Counted from the stretch's first letter, positions 1-7,780 are shown. The stretch is DNA of 21,603 nt from SIG603 sp964370405 (GCA_964370405.1 CAYJJB010000033.1:1-21603), one strand, 5' to 3'. Numbers and translations are program-made. Notes: generated from the sequence alone by a model not told the origin.

Positions 1-41
1 GAATGATATTCCAGAATAAGCTTAAAGATTTATTATAACAT

Positions 42-71
42 AAAAAACTCAGCCATTGGCTGAGTTTTTTT
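42..71 (-). terminator. Rho-independent terminator after the chemotaxis receptor gene
   Basis: A 13-bp perfect inverted repeat (42-54 with 58-70, loop ATT) has a GC-rich core CTCAGCC/GGCTGAG flanked by A6 and T6-7 tracts. It lies 18 bases past the stop of the minus-strand receptor gene. Because both flanks carry the homopolymer, it could also stop plus-strand transcription from an unseen gene left of the window. Bases 1-41 show no supportable feature. Confidence 0.85.
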
Positions 72-88
72 ATGTTTTATATTTTGTA

Positions 89-2074
89 TTAAGTCCTAAA
101 CTGGGCTAAAAGGTCTTTTAGGCGCTCTGCTTGTGAGTATAACTCTTCACTAGACTTAGAGCTCTCCTCAGCTGTGCTAGCGTTGCTCCTAATTGCATTT
201 GACAGCTCAGACACAATGTCGTTTGTCTGCATAATTTGATTGAATTGATCTTCTGAATCTGATGATACTAAAACAACTTTTTCACCAAGTGCTGTAGCAC
301 TTGAACGCAGTGTTGACATTGATTTTTCAGATTCCTTCATTTTATCTGCAACAATTTGAACAGTTTGAGTTGTTTCGGCAATAAGATTTGCAGTAGTTTT
401 TGCAGCTTGTGCAGACTTTGCAGCCAAATTACGAACTTCATCGGCAACCACGGCAAAACCTTTTCCAGCCTCTCCAGCACGTGCAGCTTCAACTGCGGCA
501 TTAAGTGCCAAAATATTTGTTTGGAAAGCTATATCATCTATAGTAGTAATAATTTTTTCAGTTTGTAGTGCGTTATTAATAAGTGCATCCATAAAGCTCA
601 TCATTTCTCGAATACTCTTGTTGCTATTGTCAAGTTCAAGCTTTGTTCTGTCATTAACAATAGTGGCTTCTCTGGTGTTTTCAGCCGTACGCTTAGCTTT
701 GTCAGAAATAATATCAATAATTGTAACCAACTGTTCAACAGATTCCGACTGCTCAAAAGTTTTACTTGCAATATCTTGTGCTGAGGTATTTACCTTTCTG
801 CTTTGATCATTAAGACTTGAGAGCACACCCGCAATTGCAGTGATAGCACCGGATAATTTATTTTGAATATTATCCATACTAATATAAAATTGCTCAAATT
901 CTCCGACATAAAACTCTTCGGCATGGCTATCAGCTCTTAAGTTTCCTTCGCTCATTTGCTCAAGGGCTTGTCCAATGTCAGTAATTATTGCAGAAAAAGA
1001 AGTTGCAAGTGCCTTTGTTGCATCATATAGCTCTTTTGTTTCCAAGTTATTTGCAATATCAGGTATATCAGAACTTAAATCACCTGCAGTGATTTGTGTT
1101 AATCTACTAGAATAAATTGAAATTGGTTTAGATATTTTTTTACTTAGTATTAATACTGAAACAACAATTATAGCTGTGAGAATGAAACCTAAAGTGGCAT
1201 TAACTAAAATAACAAAGACCAACTCGTATAAAAACGTGTCTTTACATGTACTGACAATTATACCCCAGTTTTCGTCATTACCAATGGGGGAGTAGCTTGC
1301 ATAATAATTACTTCCTTCAAAAGTGTAGTCGGTAAAACCACTATTGCCTGAAATTAAATCAGTTACAAGTGAAGAGAGGTTTGAAAGACTTAAATCAGAT
1401 TCTGCTTCTATAATTGGATTAAATTTATTTGCAATAATTTCCTGAGTTTCATGTAAAATAATTTGACCTTCATTATTTACTATAAATGCATTTCCATCTG
1501 TTCCTATAGACATTTGAGAAATAAGTGATGAAAAAACATTAGGTTCAATTGCGTATACAAGGCAACCGATAAATTCACCATCATTTATAATAGGAGCAGC
1601 AATCATAATAAGGAGTTTGCCTGAAAGTTCACTTACGATGGGGTCTGTAATGAAAACAGAGCCGTCATCACGAGTGTGCTGGAAATACTCTTCATAAGAA
1701 AAATCATAACCAGAATAAAGCTCTGTACCATCAGCATCAAGTATTTCTAAAAAAGCGAAACTGTGAAGATTAACTAAATCATTTGCCTTGTCTAAAATAT
1801 CATTTTTAACGCTATCATAGTCAGCGCTAGTTTTGCTAGGAATTTTTTGAGATAACACGGGGTCTGTACTAAGCTGTATAGCCATTTTTTTGTAATGTGT
1901 AAGCTCACTGTTAATTGAAGTGACACTGTACTGAGCACTGTCTGACATAAAAGAATTTAACGAATTAAGCGAATCTGAATACAAACTAATAGAAAATGAA
2001 AATATGAGTAAAGTTATACTGATTATTGCAAGTGGAACTATGGAAATTAAAATTTTATATTTAATACTTTTCAT
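89..2074 (-). CDS. Methyl-accepting chemotaxis protein with extracellular Cache-type sensor
   Basis: A transmembrane chemoreceptor of 661 residues that would signal ligand binding to CheA/CheW. TM1 is about residues 8-30, followed by a periplasm-like extracytoplasmic sensor of roughly 240 residues that resembles a double Cache domain (motifs such as FAFLEILDADG and GNAFIVNNEGQIILH). TM2 is about 285-311 and a HAMP segment follows (about 312-365). The cytoplasmic signalling domain runs from about 400 to the end, with the highly conserved hairpin tip around 512-550 (IDDIAFQTNILALNAAVEAA, then GFAVVADEVRNLA). The start is supported by GAGAGG five bases upstream of the ATG. No C-terminal CheR-tethering pentapeptide is seen. 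The ligand cannot be inferred. It lies 70 bases downstream of the amidohydrolase and has its own candidate promoter, so it may be transcribed separately. Confidence 0.95.
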   Translation of the reverse strand: MKSIKYKILISIVPLAIISITLLIFSFSISLYSDSLNSLNSFMSDSAQYSVTSINSELTHYKKMAIQLSTDPVLSQKIPSKTSADYDSVKNDILDKANDLVNLHSFAFLEILDADGTELYSGYDFSYEEYFQHTRDDGSVFITDPIVSELSGKLLIMIAAPIINDGEFIGCLVYAIEPNVFSSLISQMSIGTDGNAFIVNNEGQIILHETQEIIANKFNPIIEAESDLSLSNLSSLVTDLISGNSGFTDYTFEGSNYYASYSPIGNDENWGIIVSTCKDTFLYELVFVILVNATLGFILTAIIVVSVLILSKKISKPISIYSSRLTQITAGDLSSDIPDIANNLETKELYDATKALATSFSAIITDIGQALEQMSEGNLRADSHAEEFYVGEFEQFYISMDNIQNKLSGAITAIAGVLSSLNDQSRKVNTSAQDIASKTFEQSESVEQLVTIIDIISDKAKRTAENTREATIVNDRTKLELDNSNKSIREMMSFMDALINNALQTEKIITTIDDIAFQTNILALNAAVEAARAGEAGKGFAVVADEVRNLAAKSAQAAKTTANLIAETTQTVQIVADKMKESEKSMSTLRSSATALGEKVVLVSSDSEDQFNQIMQTNDIVSELSNAIRSNASTAEESSKSSEELYSQAERLKDLLAQFRT

Positions 2075-2112
2075 AAAAGCCTCTCAATTCATAAAATAAG
2101 TTATATATTCAC

Positions 2113-2141
2113 AGTCTACATTCATACAGAAGAAAAGTCAA
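2113..2141 (-). promoter_or_regulatory. Candidate sigma-A promoter for the chemotaxis receptor gene
   Basis: On the minus strand a TTGACT -35 box (2136-2141) and TAGACT -10 box (2113-2118) are 17 bases apart, about 40 bases upstream of the receptor start. The -10 matches 4 of 6 consensus positions. No flagellar sigma factor box is evident, although such genes are often under that control. Confidence 0.45.
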
Positions 2142-2144
2142 GCA

Positions 2145-2954
2145 TTATGAGTTAAAATAATTATTATTTAAAAATAATCTCATAGCATTTTTGTAAAAAA
2201 TTAGCTCTTTTTCATTTTCGGTTAAATCTAATGAGTTTATAAAGTTTCTTTGCAAATCAACAGTACTCCACGGCAAATCGCTACCAAATAATATTTTATC
2301 TACACCGTGAGACTTAATTATTCGCAGCGCAGTATCAGTACTTAAAAATTCACAACACATGGCAGTGTCAAAATATACATTAGGAGTCCCAACAAGATAG
2401 GTTTCCACTTCATCACTCATATCCATGCCACCCATATGAGCGGCAATAAAAGTATTGTCTTTAAACATCTTTGCTATTTTTGCAATTGATTTAGGAGGAG
2501 CATGAACAACTTCTTTTGAATAAGGGTCAAGACCTGCATGGAAAGTTATAATTAAAGAAAGCTCTCCACATTTTTTATAGATAGGGAATAGCCGTTCATC
2601 ATCAACAAAAAAATCCTGATAGTCAGGGTGGAGCTTTATTCCTTTAATATTCGCAGCTTTTAAGCGTTCAAGTTCACTTAAAGCATTGTCCGATAGTGGA
2701 TTTACAGAGCCAAAACAAAGTATTGAGTCGCTTTGGGACGCTATTGCAAAATCATTTACCGCAGTTTCTTGATTTGGGTTTGTGGCAATATGCAAAGCCA
2801 ACATTTTTTCACAACCTGCTTTTTTTTGTACTTCTAAAGTACCATTTAATGTGCCATCTGTAAAATATTCATGCCCTGAGATTTCGGAAAGTTTTGGCAA
2901 AACTTTTCCTTTTAGTTTGTCAGGAAAAAAATGTGTATGTACATCAAAAATCAT
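2145..2954 (-). CDS. Metal-dependent amidohydrolase (amidohydrolase 2 family)
   Basis: A 269-residue cytoplasmic TIM-barrel hydrolase. The N-terminal HxH metal motif is at His6 and His8 (DVHTHFFPD). Further ligand-like residues are His139 (TFHAGLDP) and His173 (AAHMGG), with the catalytic-type Asp226 in FGSDLPW. This pattern and the length match the amidohydrolase 2 (uracil-decarboxylase/ACMSD-like) group rather than TatD nucleases. The substrate cannot be named. AAGGAAGG lies upstream of the ATG. It sits just past the rpsR terminator with a gap of only 66 bases, and I see no convincing promoter there, so transcription may come from read-through. Nothing in the neighbouring genes points to a pathway. 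Confidence 0.85.
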   Translation of the reverse strand: MIFDVHTHFFPDKLKGKVLPKLSEISGHEYFTDGTLNGTLEVQKKAGCEKMLALHIATNPNQETAVNDFAIASQSDSILCFGSVNPLSDNALSELERLKAANIKGIKLHPDYQDFFVDDERLFPIYKKCGELSLIITFHAGLDPYSKEVVHAPPKSIAKIAKMFKDNTFIAAHMGGMDMSDEVETYLVGTPNVYFDTAMCCEFLSTDTALRIIKSHGVDKILFGSDLPWSTVDLQRNFINSLDLTENEKELIFYKNAMRLFLNNNYFNS

Positions 2955-2974
2955 AAGTACCTTCCTTTCATGTA

Positions 2975-3010
2975 TAAAAAAATGAGCTGAACCAAAATGG
3001 TGCAGCTCAT
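2975..3010 (-). terminator. Rho-independent terminator of the rpsF-ssb-rpsR operon
   Basis: On the minus strand ATGAGCTG (3010-3003) pairs with CAGCTCAT (2989-2982). The stem extends inward by ACCA/TGGT after one mismatch, and a run of seven T follows. It begins 10 bases after the rpsR stop codon. Confidence 0.88.
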
Positions 3011-3020
3011 AAGTTTTTAA

Positions 3021-3278
3021 TTAGTCGCTAGAAAATGGTAGCAACGCTAGGTGACGTGCACGTTTAATTGCAATTGTCAAGCCACGTTGGTGATGTGCGC
3101 AAGTGCCTGTTACTCTTCTTGGAAGAATTTTTCCTCTTTCAGAAATAAAACGGCGAAGTTTTGCAACATCTTTGTAATCTATATAATCTGCTTTATCAAC
3201 ACAAAAATTACAAACTTTTCTGCGACCTTTACGACCGCCCATAGGTCTGCGGTTATCTCTTTCCTGTCTGTCAGCCAT
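3021..3278 (-). CDS. rpsR: 30S ribosomal protein S18
   Basis: S18 is a small-subunit protein that binds 16S rRNA as a pair with S6 in the platform. The 85-residue product has the family hallmarks: basic N-terminus, DYKDVAKLRRFISERGKI, and PRRVTGTCAHHQRGL. The cysteines Cys23 and Cys26 (CNFC), Cys60 and the adjacent histidines suggest the zinc-binding form of S18, an inference from the C+/C- S18 types known in bacteria. GGAGG lies eight bases upstream of the ATG. It is the last gene of the rpsF-ssb-rpsR operon, 34 bases after ssb, and is followed directly by a terminator. Confidence 0.98.
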   Translation of the reverse strand: MADRQERDNRRPMGGRKGRRKVCNFCVDKADYIDYKDVAKLRRFISERGKILPRRVTGTCAHHQRGLTIAIKRARHLALLPFSSD

Positions 3279-3312
3279 TGTAAAAGCCTCCTATCTGTAA
3301 ATAATTTTATCG

Positions 3313-3771
3313 TTAGAACGGTAAATCGTCGTCCCCGATAAGTTCTTCAAAATCTCCACTGCTACCGTTTGAGAAGGCAGGGGAGGGTTCGTTAATTTGT
3401 GGGGCGCTATAGCCACCACCTTGACCCATTGATTGAGTGCCACCACTTTCAGCTTTTGAGCCTGTGAAGTTTACATTATCTGCAACAATTTCAAAAGCAT
3501 AACGGTTGTTTCCGTTATTATCAGTATAAGTACGGGTTTGAATTGAACCGTTAAGGGCAATCATTTGACCTTTTTTAAAATACCTACAAACAAATTCAGC
3601 AGTATTTCTCCAAGCAACAACATTAATAAAGTCGGCTTGTCTTTCACTTGAATCTTTTGATTGATAAGCACGGTTAACAGCTACTGTAAAACTTGTTACA
3701 GCTATATTGCTTGACGTATGTCTAAGCTCAGGGTCAGCCGTCAAACGTCCCATAATAACAGCAACGTTCAT
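3313..3771 (-). CDS. ssb: Single-stranded DNA-binding protein
   Basis: Binds and protects single-stranded DNA in replication, repair and recombination. The 152-residue protein has an N-terminal OB fold (about 1-105) beginning MNVAVIMGRLTADPELRHT and including FINVVAWRNTAEFVCRYFKKGQ. A Gly/Ser/Pro-rich linker follows, then the acidic C-terminal tail DDDLPF that recruits partner proteins. The location between rpsF and rpsR is the classic bacterial arrangement. The ribosome site is less clear than for the neighbours (GGAAAGAGAG region 8-20 bases upstream). Confidence 0.98.
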   Translation of the reverse strand: MNVAVIMGRLTADPELRHTSSNIAVTSFTVAVNRAYQSKDSSERQADFINVVAWRNTAEFVCRYFKKGQMIALNGSIQTRTYTDNNGNNRYAFEIVADNVNFTGSKAESGGTQSMGQGGGYSAPQINEPSPAFSNGSSGDFEELIGDDDLPF

Positions 3772-3807
3772 AATAACACTCTCTTTCCTTTAAAGTTAAA
3801 GCTTAAA

Positions 3808-4203
3808 TTATGCATTAGTATTTTCTGAAGTAATCACTGCTTGAGCGGCAATTGCATCAACGTCAACTACTTTTGCTGTTTTTTTAGCTTTTTTCTTTTC
3901 TAAAACTTTTGGATCTTTTTTAATTGTAAGAGTACGTAGAATACCATCAGTAATGTGGTAAATTCTTTCAAGCTCAGTGATGAACTCAGCTTCACTCTTA
4001 AAGTTGATTAATGTGTAAAAACCTTCAGTTTGCTTGTCTATAAGATAAGCAAGTCTTCTTTTACCCCAATCATCAACGCTTTCTACAGTACCGTTTTCGC
4101 TGATTAATTTCTTAAACTTTTCGATCATAGCAATATTGCCCTCTTCTAAAAGTTTTGTTGAAACAACGATAACAGTTTCGTATGAGTTAATAATTCCTGT
4201 CAT
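3808..4203 (-). CDS. rpsF: 30S ribosomal protein S6
   Basis: S6 pairs with S18 in the 30S platform. The start chosen is the ATG at 4203 (131 residues, MTGIINSYETVIVVS), because GGAGGT sits eight bases upstream; a longer reading frame to 4236 would run through that ribosome site and add non-homologous residues. The core has the S6 ferredoxin-like features YETVIVV, VDDWGKRRLAYLIDKQTEGFY and ERIYHITDGILRTLTIK. A lysine/alanine-rich tail of about 35 residues, of a kind that varies between species, ends the protein. It is the first gene of the operon, with ssb starting 36 bases downstream. Confidence 0.97.
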   Translation of the reverse strand: MTGIINSYETVIVVSTKLLEEGNIAMIEKFKKLISENGTVESVDDWGKRRLAYLIDKQTEGFYTLINFKSEAEFITELERIYHITDGILRTLTIKKDPKVLEKKKAKKTAKVVDVDAIAAQAVITSENTNA

Positions 4204-4212
4204 TGTATCGCA

Positions 4213-4251
4213 CCTCCTTCTGGTCTTTGGCCCCAAGTTTTTGGAGCAAGG
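4213..4251 (-). promoter_or_regulatory. Candidate S6:S18 leader hairpin overlapping the rpsF ribosome site
   Basis: In the rpsF 5' leader, CTCCAA and TTGGGG (plus-strand positions 4241-4246 and 4231-4236) can form a six-base stem around an AAAC loop. Just outside, CCTT (4251-4248) can pair with AAGG of the Shine-Dalgarno sequence (4216-4219), which would hide it. Autogenous control of rpsF operons by the S6:S18 dimer through a leader hairpin is known in many bacteria. I could not match the published conserved bulge here, so this is a structural candidate only. Confidence 0.35.
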
Positions 4252-4309
4252 ATTTTATTTATTAAATTAGTGAAGATGTAAAAACATAATTTCACAAATT
4301 AACAGATTA

Positions 4310-4337
4310 ATTTTATCATAAAAATTCAAATTGTCAA
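4310..4337 (-). promoter_or_regulatory. Promoter of the rpsF-ssb-rpsR operon
   Basis: On the minus strand a perfect TTGACA -35 (4332-4337) is followed after 16 bases by TAAAAT (4310-4315). It lies immediately downstream of galU and leaves a leader of about 95 bases before the rpsF start. No terminator separates galU from it, so galU transcripts may also read through. Confidence 0.75.
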
Positions 4338-4342
4338 GTCAT

Positions 4343-5227
4343 TTATAAGTTTTTAATCAAATTTTTAAGATAAACTTTGAAATCTTCTCCAATTTCTGGA
4401 TGTTTAAGTGCAGTTTCAACCGACGCTTCCATAATTCCAAGCTTGTTTCCCATGTCATATCTCTTACCAATAAAATCAACTGCTATTACGCCGTCTTTTT
4501 TAGAAAGCTCTTTCATGGCATCTGTAAGTTGAATTTCGCCGCCAGCTCCTGGTTTTGTGTTTTCGAGAATGTCAAAAATTTCAGGTGGCATTACACAGCG
4601 CCCTAAAATTGAGAAATTTGAAAACTCCTGACCTTCCTTTGGTTTTTCTATCATATCAGTACACATATATTCGTTATCGCTAATATGCGATACTTTAAGA
4701 GAGCAGTATTTTTTTAACAGCTCTTTATCAACTTCTTTTACACCAACAGCACCTTTTCCACTTTTCTGGTAGGCATCAATTAGTTGTTTGCAAGTTGGAT
4801 TTTCACCCAAAATTACATCATCACCATATAAAATTGCAAAAGGTTCGTCACCAACAAAGTTTTTTGCACAAAGAACAGCGTGACCTAATCCTTTGGTTTC
4901 TTTTTGGCGAATATATGTTATGTTTGCCATGTTTGCAATATCTATAACCTCATCAAGAATTTCTTTTTTGTCAGGACTTTTAGAAAGACGGTCTTCAAGC
5001 TCAGGAGAGCGGTCAAAATGGTCTTCAATTATAGATTTTCCACGACTCGTAATAATTAAAATATCTGTAATGCCTGAATTTACTGCCTCTTCAACTATAT
5101 ACTGAATTGCAGGTTTATCGACTATTGGAATCATTTCTTTTGGCATAGATTTACTTGCCGGTAAAACTCTTGTGCCAAGTCCTGCCGCTGGAATTACGGC
5201 TTTTCTGACTTTTTTTATCTCATTCAT
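4343..5227 (-). CDS. galU: UTP--glucose-1-phosphate uridylyltransferase
   Basis: Makes UDP-glucose from UTP and glucose-1-phosphate, the sugar donor for cell-envelope glycans and an intermediate of galactose metabolism. The 294-residue length is usual for the family. The nucleotide-binding signature VIPAAGLGTR is at residues 11-20, followed by SMPKEMIPIVDKPAIQYIVE, then the central AILYGDDVILGENP and the C-terminal IQLTDAMKEL and YDMGNKLG motifs that define GalU/GtaB. AGGAG lies upstream of the ATG. It is 25 bases downstream of the zinc-ribbon membrane protein gene and probably shares its transcript. Confidence 0.96.
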   Translation of the reverse strand: MNEIKKVRKAVIPAAGLGTRVLPASKSMPKEMIPIVDKPAIQYIVEEAVNSGITDILIITSRGKSIIEDHFDRSPELEDRLSKSPDKKEILDEVIDIANMANITYIRQKETKGLGHAVLCAKNFVGDEPFAILYGDDVILGENPTCKQLIDAYQKSGKGAVGVKEVDKELLKKYCSLKVSHISDNEYMCTDMIEKPKEGQEFSNFSILGRCVMPPEIFDILENTKPGAGGEIQLTDAMKELSKKDGVIAVDFIGKRYDMGNKLGIMEASVETALKHPEIGEDFKVYLKNLIKNL

Positions 5228-5252
5228 AATTATTTCTCCTAGATTTTATTTT

Positions 5253-6260
5253 TTATAGTAAAAGCATCGGTAGGTATGTTGATAGAAAATAACAAATAAC
5301 AATACAGTAGGTGATTGATGTATTTACACCTGATTTTTGTGCTAAAGCTGCGTTATACTCTTCGGGAGATTTTGTATTTTTCTTAAGCTTCTTTATGCTT
5401 GACACACAGTGTTTTAAATATATTTTATTTGCCATATTACCCATAACTATCATTATGACAAGCATTAAAATACTGATAAAACCAGGTATGGCGAGCATAA
5501 TCATTTCACTGCTTGTTGCATACTGCATTGCTGCAAACATTTGCTGTGTGGTAAGTGCACTCGTTGTACCAAGTCCTGCCTTTATCGCAAGGTCGGAGAG
5601 TGTTGGCATTAATATAAATACAGTTGAAAAAGTTTGAGCTAAATAAAGAGCGAACATAATTATTGTTAAGATGATTCCTTGCTTATAAACTTTTCTATAT
5701 AATAGCCAAGGACCTGAAAATAAAAAAGCAACCAAGCTAAACTTACTTTTATTTTGTGATTTGATGCGCTTAAATACAGGTAAGTAATAAGAAGTATTGC
5801 GCTCAACAAATTTTGACATTTCGCCATAGCTTATTCCGTCTTCAACTTGTTCATAAGGGTCAATTCCGCCCATAGGGTCAAAGGGATTTGGTATTCCCGT
5901 AAAGTTAAAAGGCAAAGGCTCTTGTTGGTATGGGTTTTTGTTTTCATAAGTTGGATTTGCCTTATCTGTTAGCGGACTGTCACAGTTTGTGCAAATTGTT
6001 GAACTATGATAATTTAAAATTCCGCACACAGGGCATTCTTTGTCTTTAATTTCATAAGAGGATCTAGGGTCGGGTTGTGTGTTATAAGTTGGCTCCCAAG
6101 TTAAGTTTTTTTCGTGAAGCTCAGTTTGAACACATTCGCCTTTTTCTAAATAACATTCACGGTGATAAGGTGTTCCACATATTGGACACACTACAATATC
6201 ATCGCTCTGGGTAAAGGTTTTCTCGCAAATCAAGCATTTGCAACCAATATAATCTATCAT
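5253..6260 (-). CDS. RING-like/zinc-ribbon membrane protein of unknown function
   Basis: A 335-residue protein with an N-terminal cysteine cluster like the prokaryotic RING finger family: CLIC at Cys9/Cys12, CPIC at Cys25/Cys28, then HREC (His33, Cys36) and Cys43. A second zinc ribbon (Cys76, Cys79, Cys90, Cys93) follows, then a proline-rich linker to about residue 140. The C-terminal half has several hydrophobic segments (about 175-192, 196-220, 252-275, 315-334), starting with FLFSGPWLLYRKVYKQGI, which resembles DUF2628-type membrane domains. I prefer the ATG at 6260 because GGAG sits six bases upstream; an ATG at 6272 lacks a good site. No enzymatic motif is visible and no ubiquitin-like partners are present, so ligase activity should not be assumed. 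It probably leads an operon with galU. Confidence 0.8.
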   Translation of the reverse strand: MIDYIGCKCLICEKTFTQSDDIVVCPICGTPYHRECYLEKGECVQTELHEKNLTWEPTYNTQPDPRSSYEIKDKECPVCGILNYHSSTICTNCDSPLTDKANPTYENKNPYQQEPLPFNFTGIPNPFDPMGGIDPYEQVEDGISYGEMSKFVERNTSYYLPVFKRIKSQNKSKFSLVAFLFSGPWLLYRKVYKQGIILTIIMFALYLAQTFSTVFILMPTLSDLAIKAGLGTTSALTTQQMFAAMQYATSSEMIMLAIPGFISILMLVIMIVMGNMANKIYLKHCVSSIKKLKKNTKSPEEYNAALAQKSGVNTSITYCIVICYFLSTYLPMLLL

Positions 6261-6306
6261 AAAATACTCCATCTAATTTCTTGTAACATATTTGTATATT
6301 TACATT

Positions 6307-6335
6307 ATTGTACTTTAAAAAAATAAAAAGAGCAA
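6307..6335 (-). promoter_or_regulatory. Candidate promoter for the zinc-ribbon gene and galU
   Basis: On the minus strand TTGCTC (6330-6335) and TACAAT (6307-6312) are separated by 17 bases, about 47 bases upstream of the chosen start. It is divergent from the prfB promoter. Confidence 0.5.
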
Positions 6336-6379
6336 ATAAAATTTTAATAATTTTCATACTGTTAACAATTTGCAAAGTA

Positions 6380-6408
6380 TTTACAAGTTAAGTAAAATGA
6401 AGTATAAT
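6380..6408 (+). promoter_or_regulatory. Promoter of prfB
   Basis: TTTACA (6380-6385) and a perfect TATAAT (6403-6408) are spaced by 17 bases, giving a leader of roughly 25 bases before the prfB ATG. Confidence 0.75.
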
Positions 6409-6440
6409 TAATAAAAAATTACTGAAAGGCAAGAAATTAC

Positions 6441-7559
6441 ATGTTACAATTTGAAGAACTGAGTAAAAGTTTAAAAATACAGGCAGAAAATTTAAAAGAG
6501 CTTGGTGATGCTTTAGGGCTTGAGAGAATTAGAGAAGAAGTTGAAATGCTTGAGCTTAAGGCGGCAGAACCTGGCTTTTGGGATAATATGGAAAAAGCAC
6601 AAGAAGTGCTTCAAAAAACAGCAAGCTTAAAAGGAAAAGATGAGCAGTATTTAAGGCTTGTTACAAAAATTGAAGATAGTGACGCACTAATTGAAATGGG
6701 AAATGAAGAAGAGGACTTAAGTCTTATCCCAGAAATCGAAAGCGAAATTGAAGAAATTACAAATGTAATTGAACAAATGAAGCTTACAACGCTTTTAACA
6801 GGAGAGTATGATAGAAAAAATGCAATTATAACTTTCCATGCAGGCTCAGGTGGTACAGAAGCACAGGACTGGGCAGAAATGCTGTTTAGAATGTATAACA
6901 GATGGGCTGAAAGAAAAGGATTTAAAGTTAAAACGCTTGACTATCTCGACGGAGATGAAGCAGGTCTTAAAAGTGCATCAATTTTAGTAGAAGGCGAAAA
7001 TGCATACGGCTTTTTAAAAAGTGAAGCAGGTGTGCACAGACTTGTAAGGGTGTCGCCATTTGACTCGGCTGGCAGACGACATACTTCGTTTTCTTCTCTT
7101 GAAGTTATGCCTGAAATTGATGAAGACCTAAGTATAGAAATTGCACCTGATGATATTAAAATGGAAGTTTATAGGGCAAGTGGCGCAGGTGGTCAAAAGG
7201 TTAATAAAACCTCTTCTGCTGTAAGGCTTATACACATACCAACAGGTATAACAACATCTTGTCAGGTAGAGAGAAGTCAGTTTCAAAACAGGGATACCGC
7301 AATGAAAATGCTTGTGTCAAAGCTTGTTGAAATTAAAGAGAGAGAGCATCTTGATAAAATTACAGATATTAAGGGCGACCAAAAAGAAATTACTTGGGGC
7401 AGCCAAATTCGCTCTTATGTCTTCATGCCATACACCATGGCAAAAGACCACAGAACAGGGTTTGAAATGGGAAATATAAACGGAGTTATGGATGGCGATT
7501 TAGACGGTTTTATAACTGCTTATTTAAAATCGGCATCACAAGGTACTCTTAATAGTTAA
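6441..7559 (+). CDS. prfB: Peptide chain release factor 2, read without a frameshift
   Basis: Recognises UGA and UAA stop codons and triggers peptide release on the ribosome. The 372-residue product carries the RF2 anticodon-like SPF motif at 205-207 and the catalytic GGQ loop at 250-252 (RASGAGGQKVNKT). The N-terminal helical domain ends in EPGFWDN. In most bacteria an in-frame UGA near codon 25 forces a +1 shift for autoregulation. Here the corresponding region (residues 21-27, GDALGLE, at 6501-6521) reads through in one frame with no UGA, so that control is absent. The ribosome site is a modest AAAGG 11 bases upstream. It is monocistronic as judged by the following hairpin. Confidence 0.97.
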   Translation: MLQFEELSKSLKIQAENLKELGDALGLERIREEVEMLELKAAEPGFWDNMEKAQEVLQKTASLKGKDEQYLRLVTKIEDSDALIEMGNEEEDLSLIPEIESEIEEITNVIEQMKLTTLLTGEYDRKNAIITFHAGSGGTEAQDWAEMLFRMYNRWAERKGFKVKTLDYLDGDEAGLKSASILVEGENAYGFLKSEAGVHRLVRVSPFDSAGRRHTSFSSLEVMPEIDEDLSIEIAPDDIKMEVYRASGAGGQKVNKTSSAVRLIHIPTGITTSCQVERSQFQNRDTAMKMLVSKLVEIKEREHLDKITDIKGDQKEITWGSQIRSYVFMPYTMAKDHRTGFEMGNINGVMDGDLDGFITAYLKSASQGTLNS

Positions 7560-7566
7560 TAATAAA

Positions 7567-7610
7567 AAATGTAGGGGCGAGCCGTGTGGTCACTCCTACA
7601 TTTATTTTAT
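7567..7610 (+). terminator. Terminator-like hairpin after prfB
   Basis: AAATGTAGG (7567-7575) pairs perfectly with CCTACATTT (7595-7603) around a 19-base loop, followed by a T-rich TTTATTTTAT stretch. The large GC-rich loop is unusual for a simple terminator and could instead mark a small dispersed repeat. Confidence 0.6.
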
Positions 7611-7614
7611 AAGT

Positions 7615-7648
7615 AAAAAAGCCTCAAGCGTAAAGTGCGCTTCGAGAC
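7615..7648 (-). terminator. Terminator of the tRNA-Thr gene
   Basis: On the minus strand GTCTCGAAGCG pairs with CGCTTGAGGC with one bulged G and one G-T pair, then six T. It begins 7 bases beyond the tRNA CCA end. Confidence 0.8.
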
Positions 7649-7655
7649 TTTTAAA

Positions 7656-7731
7656 TGGAGCTGTTAACCGGATTCGAACCGGTGACCTCGTCCTTACCAA
7701 GGACGTGCTCTGCCGCCTGAGCCATAACAGC
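7656..7731 (-). tRNA. tRNA-Thr (anticodon GGT)
   Basis: A 76-base cloverleaf: acceptor GCTGTTA/TAACAGC, D arm with GCTC/GAGC, anticodon stem CGTCC/GGACG around the loop TTGGTAA, and T arm ACCGG/CCGGT with the TTCGAAT loop. The anticodon GGT reads ACC and ACU threonine codons. The terminal CCA is encoded. The gene stands alone between prfB and the glycine operon, with its own promoter and terminator. Confidence 0.97.
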
Positions 7732-7750
7732 AAGTTTTTAAGTACAGCTT

Positions 7751-7780
7751 ATTATAATTTATAAAAAGTCCATTTGTCAA
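7751..7780 (-). promoter_or_regulatory. Promoter of the tRNA-Thr gene
   Basis: Perfect TTGACA (7775-7780) and TATAAT (7751-7756) boxes on the minus strand, 18 bases apart, with the -10 box ending 19 bases before the tRNA 5' end. Confidence 0.85.
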
